A stretch of DNA of 64,000 nucleotides from Mitragyna speciosa (taxonomy: Eukaryota; Streptophyta; Magnoliopsida; Gentianales; Rubiaceae): the NCBI GenBank assembly GCA_024721245.1, contig CM045554.1:28373660-28437659 (forward strand), given 5' to 3'. Shown here in pieces: positions 50,518 to 59,954 of the stretch (the stretch's first letter is position 1; every line of letters begins with the position of its first letter). The notes beneath the pieces are model-generated. The model ran no database searches. It saw only the letters and a list, made by a program, of their open reading frames with translations, and had not been told where the DNA came from. The position numbers and the translations under genes were made by a program.

Positions 50518-50947
50518 CCTCCACCTCCACAATATGCTACAAAGTTTCTTCCATTGAAACCTGGTTCAATTAACGTCTTCATATGGTAAGCATTCAGAAA
50601 AAATTTATACGATGTGGTTAATAATATCTATAATCAAGAAAAGAACTCCCGAAATTACTTATGTGAACTTTGGATCCGGCACAAGTAGAATAGGAATTTA
50701 TTGCCTCAATAATTGTTAAATTGTGGCGTAAAATTTGTAGTAAGTGGTGTAATGATAATTTTCGAGAGTGCTTGAGAATTGAGATAGCATTTTTTTAATT
50801 TTAAATTTTATAATAAATTGTGTACAACTTTTATATTCGTAGATAAATTATCAATCACATGATGTATCGAGGTTTTAACCGTTTTGTATTATTACTGATG
50901 TACCATCCATAAAACAAGGATATCTCTAATATATGATAGTATAGTGG

Positions 50948-51146
50948 GGAATCTGATCCTCAACTCCATTAATTGAGTTTCTACTAGGCTCCATTCAAGT
51001 AGTGCTGCCACATATGTTAAAAATTTATTCACTTATTAAATCATTTTTATTTGCGATCGCCGTTGATAAACTTTTGATGTACATGGTAATACTACGTGAA
51101 TGGAGCCTGACAGGGACTTAATTAATGGGACTGAGGATCAAGATCC
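50948..51146. mobile_element. Mutator-like MITE in the degenerate intron of pseudogene C
   Basis: The 199-bp element has inverted ends GGAATCTGATCCTCA and, in reverse complement, GGATCTTGATCCTCA. Similarity continues inward through CCATTAATTRAG and AGGCTCCATTCA. Flanks GTATAGTGG (50939-50947) and GTGTAGTGG (51147-51155) agree at 8 of 9 bases. Confidence 0.8.
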
Positions 51147-52606
51147 GTGTAGTGGATCATGCCAAAAGGGCTGTATATTCATTATTCAACACTTTTTGCT
51201 GAAGTTGGTTTACGCAATTAATCAATAATATTATGTGCATCACAAAATCCTTAGCTCCATACTCCTAGCAAAACTCACTTGAAGATCTGCAGAAAGTTGG
51301 CAGCAAATCTTTCAACCAATTCCGCTGATCCTTCATGGAGTTTGGCCATGGATAGACAAATCATTCTTTTGCATGGATAGACAAACCATTCTTTTATCTT
51401 CTTAGGATAAAATATCTTGTACTGGGACCCTACAACTGAAAAATTGACACCGGACTCAAAATTTTTGCTGCTTGCATTGTTCTTGATAACAAAATATGTT
51501 GGTAGAAGTGGAAGTAATACTCAGCTGCAAAAACAACCGATAAATTGAGTAAATTATCGTTACAAATAAATAAAAATGACTTGGAATTAAAAAAAAAAAA
51601 AAGGGCTACAAATTAGTGCACAATTTATGTGCCACGTGTACCTTAACTAGATGAGGAGATTCTTAGGTGGACTGAGTTTATGGCCACATTTGTGAACTTT
51701 ATGATCTAAAAAAGTATCACATAAGTATAATGATACATGTTGACATAAGAATATTATGTACGAATACTTATTTGGCTTCATTTTAGACCATTCACAGATA
51801 GGACCGTTATTCAGTTCCATTTAAAAATATTTCAGTTAGATGGTACAGACCAAAGAAACATCTCATGAAACGACCATGGCAGCATTCACCAGTTGGTTGA
51901 TGAAAGTAGGTGTCTCCATCTTGGGGCCAGAAAAAATGGGGAATTTTTTTTTGAATTAAATTAGGATAAATTTCAAGATAGGTTTCTGTATCGGTCAGCC
52001 ATCACAGGTGAAGACTGATGTACAGCATGCAATATATAAGAAAAATCAGAGTCTATTTGATTCATGGGATAACACAAAAATACCAGAAGAATTATAAATT
52101 ACATGTCATTCATTTTGGTTGATTTTAATTCATTGGATTCGTCATCTTATCTAATTCAAATAATACCTTAGACATGGTGGTATTACTTATGCTTGGACAA
52201 CACCATCGATTAAAAACAGTTATTTTTTAAACTTACTTTAAAGCAATTCTGGTAACAATTAAATCAGTCATATGCTTACCAAAAATAATTTTGAACTTGC
52301 TAAAGCACAATCTATTGTTTTGATTTGATGTGCACATCCACATGTATTGTCCCTTACATTTAAATAATTTCCTAATAACTACCGTAAATGGATAAGAAAG
52401 CTAAGGATGAGTCATATCGGGACAATTAATCCTTGTCTGGTTCATCCTATCTCATCTCAAACACAACAACATGAGCTTTGGGTTAAAAGGCTCCATCTGA
52501 TTGCTCGGAAAATTCTTAAACCAAGAGGTTCACCTCAAGAGTGGATACAGCAAGTCATAGGAGAAGGCCAAGAAATGTGGTTTTGGAATGATAATTGGCA
52601 TCAACT

Positions 52607-53823
52607 CATGGTTTAAAATCGCGGTCGCGGACACAGTCACGGTCGTGGCGTGTACTGTTCCCATCGGACTCGGCGTATCGGTCGCGGTTTCTGTGAGACG
52701 CAATTTTTGAAATAAATTTTATTTTAAAAATTATAAATAATCATTCAAAATATAAAATATGCTAAACAAAAATAATCATAAAAACTAGTAAAGAAAAATT
52801 TTTAAAATGTACCTATTTTTACCGATATAAAAAATAATATATTTCTTTAAGTATTTAACGCAATGCTATCACAAATAAAATCAAAATAGTGCATAATATA
52901 ATTTCAAATATAACAATTGTAAAAGTAAATAGAAGATAATTAAAAGACTTAATTTTTTTTAATTCATGCCAATGCTTTATAATTGTTTCTTGGAGAAATT
53001 GAAAATAAAAATATCAAGAGTTTATACTGTTTTTAAAAATCTTTTGAGATTTGGTTGTTAAAAAAGAAATTAATTTTTAATTTTTATTTTCTAATCTAAA
53101 CTAATTTCTATTTATTTTCTCAATTAAATCCTAATTTTTTGCCTTTTTCTTCTTTTTTCTCTACTTCCCCTAGCCCCCTTTCTCTTTCTCTCACGCCGAT
53201 CCCTTCCCTCCTCTACCTCCTCTCTGTCTCTCCCTCTCCTTTCCACCCACCACCCAACTGTCCAATTGTCCAACGGCAACCACCATCCCACCGCCCATCA
53301 CCTATTTCCCATCGCCTCTCTTTATGTCTCTCCATTCCTCCGCCCCAATACAATCGCCCCCTCCCTTCTTCCTCTCTTTCTCTGTCTCTCCCCACCACTA
53401 ACCACTGCCTCTCTACCCCTCCTCTCTGACCCTCGACCATTTTCTGTGATTTGTCTTGGTGATTTTGTTTTGGCAGTATTTTTGGTTTTGTTTTGGTGGT
53501 GATTTTGGCTGTTTTGTGTTTGTTTTTTGTGATGATTTGGCTAGAACTGTGATTTGGTGATTGTATAGTGGTGGTTAATGGTTGTGGAGGGCTGTCATGC
53601 TGGTGGTATTTGGTGGCCATTGGTGGATTTTTTTGTTTGGTTCGGGTTGACTCGGACAACTCTGTATTAATTCGGCCGATTTTCTTCGACTCGGGGAAAC
53701 TCGATCCAAGTCAATCGAGTTCCGGCTAGTTCTTGGCGAATTCTCCGTCTCTGAGTAATATCGGAGCAATCTCAAAACGAAAGCCTCCGTTCTGTGACGA
53801 CTTGGCCGAGTCTTTGAACCATG
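52607..53823. mobile_element. TIR element (1,217 bp) nested in the LINE
   Basis: The left end is CATGGTTTAAAATCGCGG and the right end in reverse complement is CATGGTTCAAAGACTCGG. Flanks CATCAACT (52599-52606) and CATCCACT (53824-53831) match at 7 of 8 bases. Its removal rejoins the LINE frame between FWNDNWH and PLGPLYKNF. Terminal parts are rich in CGCGG/CGGTCG motifs. The interior has a pyrimidine-rich block (about 53140-53430) and a GTGGTGATTTTGG-type block. No transposase is visible, so it is non-autonomous. Confidence 0.8.
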
Positions 53824-54556
53824 CATCCACTAGGCCCTCTATATAAGAACTTCACTGAAAATCTCCTTCCAAATCACAGTTTAACTAAGAAAGACAAGGT
53901 AGCTGACTTCATAAAAAATGATGACAGGAATTGGCCACAAGACAGGAAAATGACAAGTGAAGTAATCACCTTGAGGCAAGCTACACCCAATCGCCTGCAA
54001 CCTATTAAAGGAACAAAGGACTAGGTCTTATGCAAAGGCAGCAAATCAGGCATTTTTATAGTCAAATCTGCAATGAAGCTCTTTAGTGGAAATGAAGAAA
54101 AAATGATATAGCATAAACTGGTGTGGAGCAAAGGACACATACCTAGATATTCCTTCATCCTCTAGTTGGCATTGGCGTGCAAGAACGGACTCATCGCAAA
54201 GGACAGAATGAGGTCATGGAGTATTCAAATTGAGAACCCTACCTGTGGCCCCATGTAATCAACCGGAGAGACAACCACTTATTTTTTGAATGTCCCACCA
54301 CCTCTGCAGTTTGAAAAAAAGGTGCTAGAATTTTGCTCCGTATATATCGGGATATATCCTTGAAGAGTTGAACTAGAATGGATATGCATTGCCTGAAATT
54401 CTGATGATTTTGCAAATAGACTTCAGAGAGTAACGTGTGAAGTCATATTTATCACATCTAAAGAGCTAGAAATCAATTGCCATACCAAGGCAAGTCAACA
54501 GGTGCTACTGAAATTGTTGCAATAGTGAGAAGAACCATGTATGAAGCAGTCCAAAC

Positions 54557-56547
54557 CAATATTTTCAAAATCAGATCGGATTGACCAGTTCGATCGGTTG
54601 AACTGGGAACCATCTTGGCTACTGATTTGGTTCTATTAAAAAATCAAAAATCTTAAAAAATTGTAACGAACCCTCAAATCCGAAAAAACCATGCAAACCG
54701 ACAGTTTTTTAATTTTCCAAAATTATGTGTAAAAACTCATTAAAGGAAAAAAAAAGAAACCCTAATATAAGCCACTCCCGTTTCTCAATTCCCCCATTGT
54801 CGTTTCACTTGAACCATTCAAAGCTCCATCTTTCTCAGATCCTACCGCCGTTTCACCCAAAGTCCAATTCTTTCTGCAATTTGCTCCTCTTAGAGGGGCT
54901 AAAACTAGACAAAGAAACATCAACTTACTGGGATTCATTATTTGATTTCCAATCTTGCACTGGCGAAAAATAAGGTTCAGCCCACAAGTTGCAAAAGCAG
55001 AAGTTACAGAAAAGGGAAAACAAATCACATGCACACCACACACACAATAATGATCTCTTCTTTTTAATTTTTTGGAAGGGAAAGCGAGGTATGAGTTTAT
55101 CATTTTTGAGTTTTTATATAAAATATGAAAGTACAAAATTTAATAATCTTTCAACTACAATTTGGCAACAATAATATTCTGGTAGCAGTTCTTCGTAAAG
55201 AAAGGTCATGTTGTGACTTGTGACACTTGTACTGATTATTGCTTGCCCGGGGTGACTTGAGCAACTGTAAACTCCATAATATCCCTTTTTGAAGATCTAA
55301 AATTTTGAAGAAAGGCTTCTAAATCTTTGGAGTAGATGTTTGTGCACAAAACAGGCAGCAAATATCTCTGTTTGTTCGGTGTTTTGGTGGTTGGTTTAAG
55401 CAAGCGTGCCACTCGGTCGATTCCAAGAATGTAGTGTAGATTTGGTAGAATAATGGATATAGTACTCCGATTGCGATGCTACCTAGGACAACTCCAAAAA
55501 CTTAATAATTATACCTTCTAATCACTAACAATGGCTGCTGAAAATCAATAAAGTCAACAAGCAAACAAACTCAAGAACCTAAGCTGTGGAATCTGGAAAT
55601 TGCATTAAAATAGAGCATATTTACATTGACTGACAAATAGAATTGCATAGACTAAGGCTAGAATGTGCAAGAAACAAGAAATTCATTGATTGGAAATGTA
55701 AATGACTGGAAAGCTAAAGTGCTAAATTTCTGCAACTAAAAAGAGAGCTTTTACTAAACTAAATTAAATTAAAAGAGGGAAGTTTAGATGTAGTCTTAAT
55801 GCATGAGCATTTCTTCTCTTCCTTCATCTTTCGGTCTCTACTTGTTGTTTATAGATGACTTCCCTCGTCGGTTATGCTCTGGGCACTAACTGCTTCCACT
55901 ACTTCGAGTAACGCTACCCCACTTTCTTTTGAAGCCCGTTAGTTTTAACGTGGATTAGCCAACCCCCCCCCCCCCCCCCCCAACTTTGTCTTCTGAGACA
56001 TGTGGCTTTGACCCTTTCAACCACCAGAATCTTGCCATGACTGGATCCTCCTCTAGATCCCTTAATCGATACACTTTGGTCAATCGCGTGTGGTAACCAT
56101 TTAAATTGCATTTTACCCTATCATCATTATTTACTATGAGGTCACTTCCAACGCATAAAGGCACATAATATAAGTGAGGCAAATCCATTTGATGCTTATT
56201 TTGCATTTGTTCCTATTTGTAACCTAAAGTAGAAAGCTGTTGGCTTGTTTTCGTTTCACAAATATTCAGAGGATGTTCAATTTAGGGCCATTTGCTCTAT
56301 CTCCTGGATATTTCATTGTCTCAATAATAATTTAAATACAACTTGTCATCCAAAAAGAGGTTTTACTGATAAACTAAAATTAGTTTGGAATGTCTGTAAT
56401 TGGATGACTTTTTGTAGAGTGACCAACCTTCTTATGCAGCTGTGAAAAATAAAAATAAAAATAAAAAGAGTTGAACTCCGATTGGATCTCAGACCGTGAA
56501 CTAGTTCCCCTTCTAGTTCACTGACCAGTCCAAGTTTAAAAACATTG
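54557..56547. mobile_element. TIR-like element (about 2 kb) nested in the same LINE
   Basis: The left end is CAATATTTTCAAAATCAG with GATTGACCAGTTCGA behind it. The right end in reverse complement is CAATGTTTTTAAACTTGG with ACTGGTCAGTGAACTAG. Flanks GTCCAAAC and ATCCTAAC match at 6 of 8 bases. The LINE reading continues directly on each side (VRRTMYEAVQ before, TWRKVSVTRK after), which independently supports an insertion. The ends resemble the small MITE at 17022. The interior has no recognised transposase. Confidence 0.65.
55963..55981. repeat. Poly(C) tract, 19 bases
   Basis: An uninterrupted run of 19 C (19 G on the minus strand) inside the 2-kb nested element. It makes a poly-Gly shadow frame on the minus strand. 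Its length may also be affected by sequencing or assembly error. Confidence 0.9.
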
Positions 56548-56770
56548 ATCCTAACTTGGAGGAAAGTATCAGTCACTAGGAAAAATTGCCAACTCATGCT
56601 GAAATGGGGATTACCACCAAAGATTTTTGCAAACCGGTATCTAGTCTTTTTGTAAATCAAGATGTATAAGAATTGATATGCCTCATATGCAACTGCAGTT
56701 GGCTTGCTGGTTGTAATTTTCTCATTTTTAATACAATATCAAAGTTTTTGCTCAAAAAAAAAAAAAAAAC

Positions 56771-57189
56771 AGCTCTTCAAATTTTATTTTGGTTAGTCTT
56801 TATTTGTTTCCTTGAATTCCATCCCATCTTTAAGTTTAATGTACAAGTTTAAATGTCCAATTTTTTCCTTGAACCTCCATCCCATTTAAGTTCTACTATA
56901 TTCTGTTCATTTAGCCAATTAAGAAATTTAACATTTGGCTAGTTCAATCCAGACGGTTTCATTTTGGAGGTCCAAACAGAAAATGTTTATTGTACCTGCC
57001 TTCCGCTATACTTTGTGAGGAATGTTTCATTAATAATAACGAGAAAAACATATTTGAAGAAAAAAAATATTGACTTTGATCTCTTCTTTTTGATAAGATT
57101 GACTTGACCTATAGTAATAAAATATAGCAGTCAGAGTTCAACTGTCTTCCATAAAAGGCATATATTAAAGGAAATATGTAGGATTCTCC
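56771..57189. other. Intergenic spacer between LINE tail and GDSL pseudogene D
   Basis: AT-rich sequence with no gene or clear repeat seen. The LINE's own flanking duplication should start here but is not recognisable. Confidence 0.45.
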
Positions 57190-58057
57190 GACTATAGTTC
57201 TGGATTTCCATCTATTCAGAAGTACTGTAAGGTGAACGCCATCCAAATTTACACACACTAAAAGTATCTACACTTGCATCTCCAGATTCTCCACTCATTT
57301 TGCACGGTTGTAGTCCTAGGTCTCCACCTCGACCTTCACAACGGGATAACAGTGATGGCCATCTGCATTTTATAGCTACAAGCAAAAGAACACATCATCC
57401 CCATCTCAAACATGACATCCGTTGATTATCCTCTCTGAAAGAACTGTGTTTTGTTCTCGGACAAGTATGAAGAATGTACATTGAGAATTATATCTTCAAA
57501 AGTCATATATCGACTGTCTAAATGATCACTATACTCCTGTTTTCAGGGCATCAATACACTGAGACTACAAGTAATTATCTGATAATTAATTATAATTTTA
57601 GGCATGTGGACCATTTAAAGTTAACTCCAAAGGGCAATGTGCATGAACTTGATGACTAACTGATTCTGATGACAAAGTTCAATTTTTCTTTTCCCTTTAC
57701 TTTCCAGACAGAGGCATTCGTCTAATCTTGTAATTCCTGCTAATTTGTGGTTTGTTCCAGCTACAAGTACAATAAACAGAACTTTGAAAGAGGACCTATT
57801 TTTTCATCAATGATGAAAGAGCTGTGCGCAGCATTGTCACTCTCTGCATAGATAATAACTGCATGAGGAAGAATCTAACTTCAATCAACTCTCTTTGAAG
57901 CATTGTGCTCTGGTACTCGATAAGCTTGTCTAACCACTTAATGCAGCCGTTATAGGATCCCTTTTGAAACTTAAAAATTGTGTCGACTGTTGAATTGATC
58001 CATCTGGAATCAACCATGCATACATGATTTCACCATGCCAAAGCTCAGTCAGCACCT
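57190..58057 (-). pseudogene. GDSL esterase pseudogene D (exons 4 and 5)
   Basis: Exon 4 (about 57785-58057) reads VLTELWHGEIM at its start, NGCIKWLDKLIEYQSTMLQR and ELIEVR in the middle, then after a frameshift ILPHAVIIYAESDNAAHSS. Gene A has GCIKWLNNFSKYHNRLLQ and ATIIYADYYNAA in those places. Exon 5 (about 57190-57350) reads CCEGRGGD at its start, then KMSGESGDASVDTF, and in another frame VNLDGVHLT, which keeps the DGxH block. Frameshifts and lack of exons 1 to 3 make it non-functional. The VNLDGVHLT form is closer to the VN-DG-H version of the family than to genes A and B, so D may come from a different subgroup. Confidence 0.8.
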
Positions 58058-59289
58058 GTATCACGAGAATAAACAATACATGAAGAATTTTGCCATTGAC
58101 AAAAGTATGTCATTGGTAAGCAACTTCATTCGAGTACAAGTGGAGAGCATAACAATATGAATAGTCATTGCAATTATCTAACTACAGCAAGAAGTTTTTT
58201 ATTTCTTAGTAACAGGTCCAAAACAAGTTCTACCAGAATTTCTTTTCCAAAGTGGAGATGACATATATCACTTCGTTGCTAAAAAGTTAGAACACCAAAT
58301 GCACCACAATATCGCAAAATAATAATCCCTATGCATAAGAGACAATAAATCATCACCCACGCATATCAAGACATTCAAAAAGCTCGATAGTAACGAAGCG
58401 TCTATTCCAAAAAGAGAAAAAGCACAAAAAAGAGGACCATGTTTACTCAAGTAAGAATTGTTAAACAGAACCTTCCATTGGAAAAAAATATGATGCAGTG
58501 GACAAAGGCTATGCTTTGACAGGATATGCATTCTCCATGCACCAACCTTCATCCTATCCCCTACCCCCTTTCCAATCAAACATCAAACCAAAAAAAATTA
58601 CTGTCCTCGTCTTACCTGAATATTGTGCTGGACAACCATCACAGAGCAGCAAAGCCAATAAACCGGTTCTCTCCAATTGTTAGCCAAGGGAGTGATCCAA
58701 CACTAAGCAAACTGACGGCTAAATTTCTTCTAGGGTCCTTGATTGTATTCCTTTTTATAATCATTCACTCCAAATGGTCCAGAAACAAAACAAAGAATAA
58801 GTAATTGTGAAAATTCACCACAGCCTGCAAATAAATCATAAATTATCTTATCGGCCACTCTCACAAATATCATGGCAAAATTTTTTCCTGTCTACTGTCA
58901 CATCAATATACAGATCAGGATTGCGTCAAGCCAAAGACTTGCATTATCAATCTTGTGTTTCAAAAGGCACAGGCTCGACTTTTTTTACTCAAGATCAATG
59001 AAATCTTAACGCCTGGACTCAAATTTGACTTGATTAGCAAGATTTAATACTCAAGACAGACTACACTAAAATGTGTAAAGTTAGTAAAAATCAAATAGAA
59101 TGAACAAGCTTTCAAGTTGAGTAAACCGGATTTAGACCTCAACTACAATATCCAGGGTAACTGCTCAAGCTTGACAGAAAGATTGAATTAAGTCAAACTA
59201 AACAAAGATGGTCTTGAGCAGAATCTAAGCTGCTGATGACATCTGAGGTCAACTGCACCCCTAAATAGAAGTTAAACGAAATCACAATA
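58058..59289. other. Intergenic stretch
   Basis: Nothing supported. Missing exons 1 to 3 of pseudogene D would be expected here but no GDS or GGND motif is readable on the minus strand. Confidence 0.45.
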
Positions 59290-59430
59290 GTTTTTCTTCT
59301 GGGTCAGTGTTGTGTTATTGTGATTGTTAAACTAGATGCTTTTTGCTTCTTCGTGCTATATTAGGGTTTTCTTCTGTGTCAGTGTTGTGTTAGTGTGATT
59401 GTTTAACTAGATGCTTTTTGCTTCTGTCAG
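59290..59430. repeat. Direct repeat, about 65-bp unit
   Basis: Two copies contain TTTTCTTCTG-GTCAGTGTTG, then GTGATTGTT-AACTAGATG and CTTTTTGCTTCT. They start at about 59290 and 59367. Non-coding. Confidence 0.85.
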
Positions 59431-59437
59431 AAGATTC

Positions 59438-59575
59438 AATTCTCAATCAATCCCCCTAATCTAGCTATCAATTCTCAATCAATCCCCCTAATCTAGCTAT
59501 CAATCAATCCCCTTGATTTAGCTATCAATCAATCCCCTTGATTTAGCTGTCAATCAATCCCCTTAATTTAGTTAA
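59438..59575. repeat. Minisatellite, about five units of 24-30 bp
   Basis: Tandem units of the form TCAATCAATCCCCYTDATYT followed by AGCTA, the first two with an extra ATTCTC. It ends just before the copia LTR. Units abut without unique spacers, so it is not a CRISPR. Confidence 0.9.
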
Positions 59576-59581
59576 CTTATT

Positions 59582-59825
59582 TGTTAATACAATTAATGTA
59601 TTTTATGTACTTTCCTAGTTAGATAGCCAATTAAATATGTTAATGTATATCTGTAGCCTATCAATTAGTCAATTAGCATAAATTAGGGATTTTCTTATTG
59701 AAAAACTAGTCTAGGTTCATTGTAACAGTTGTCTAGATTCGTCTTGTACTAAGCCTATAAATATAGGCCTAATTTCACAATGAGAAGATACAAGTTCCAT
59801 TTCTCAAAATTCTCTGTGTTTAACA
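59582..59825 (+). repeat. 5' LTR of the 59.6-kb copia element
   Basis: Starts TGTTAATAC and ends TTTAACA, giving short inverted ends TGTTA/TAACA. It is followed directly by the primer-binding site. CCTATAAATATAGG near 59755 is a good TATA box for element transcription. The left boundary is inferred, since the second LTR is outside the window. Confidence 0.7.
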
Positions 59826-59837
59826 TGGTATCAGAGC
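59826..59837 (+). other. Primer-binding site (initiator Met tRNA)
   Basis: TGGTATCAGAGC immediately follows the LTR end, the same primer site as the copia copy at 27.3 kb. Confidence 0.92.
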
Positions 59838-59954
59838 CCTTGATCTCTACATAGTCATAGTTCAGATTTTTTCCAGCCTTCTGTTCCTAGTTCTCTAGCA
59901 ACCTCTTTACATAGTCAAAGTCCAGTTCTTTCCTCCTAGTTCGTTCGTATCCTC

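Larger units (their letters stand above)
49918..52065 (-). pseudogene. GDSL esterase pseudogene C (exons 1, 2 and 5; catalytic blocks lost)
   Basis: Exon 1 (about 51850-52065) reads IPHFFWPQDGDTYFHQPTGE and HGRFM, like the A/B exon, but the GDS block is replaced by TCDG followed by a stop. Exon 2 (51279-51524) keeps its splice sites and reads LPLLPTYFVIKNNASSKNFE and SGVNFSVVGSQ, then a frameshift, then NWLKDLLPTF. Exon 5 (49918-50560) reads GFNGRNFVAYCGGGG, is interrupted by a MITE, and resumes PYNYNFTAECSNPLTKFCPD and VNWEGALFTEAANRWM. The catalytic DGxH is therefore WEGALF here, with Asp and His both gone. Exons 3 and 4 are absent between exons 2 and 5. The gene is clearly dead. Confidence 0.88.
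52400..56770 (+). mobile_element. LINE 3' part, interrupted by two DNA-transposon-like inserts
   Basis: Three pieces of one plant LINE ORF2 C-terminus are in order. Piece 1 (to 52606) reads IGEGQEMWFWNDNWH. Piece 2 (53832-54556) reads LGPLYKNF next, then PRYSFILWLA-like and CKNGLIAKDRM (the zf-RVT region), then RNQLPYQGKSTGATEIVAIV. Piece 3 (from 56556) reads TWRKVSVTRKNCQLMLKWGL followed by PPKIF, the usual end of these proteins. A 3' tail follows, with AATTTTCTCATTTTTAATAC and a poly(A) run ending near 56769. Stops and frameshifts show it is dead. It is 5'-truncated, as most LINE copies are. I could not find its own target duplication. Confidence 0.85.

Noticed and set aside
53139..53659. 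Pro/Ser-rich plus-strand frame and 148-codon minus-strand frame
   Set aside because: Both come from a pyrimidine-rich block inside the 1.2-kb nested TIR element and show no domain.
54762..55136. 124-codon minus-strand frame
   Set aside because: It lies inside the 2-kb nested TIR-like element and shows no recognisable domain or codon bias.
58268..58579. 103-codon minus-strand frame upstream of pseudogene D
   Set aside because: It has no GDSL exon 1-3 motif and no match to any family I know.
59438..59575. Possible CRISPR-like array
   Set aside because: The units are directly adjacent with no unique spacers, and the genome is a plant nuclear genome.
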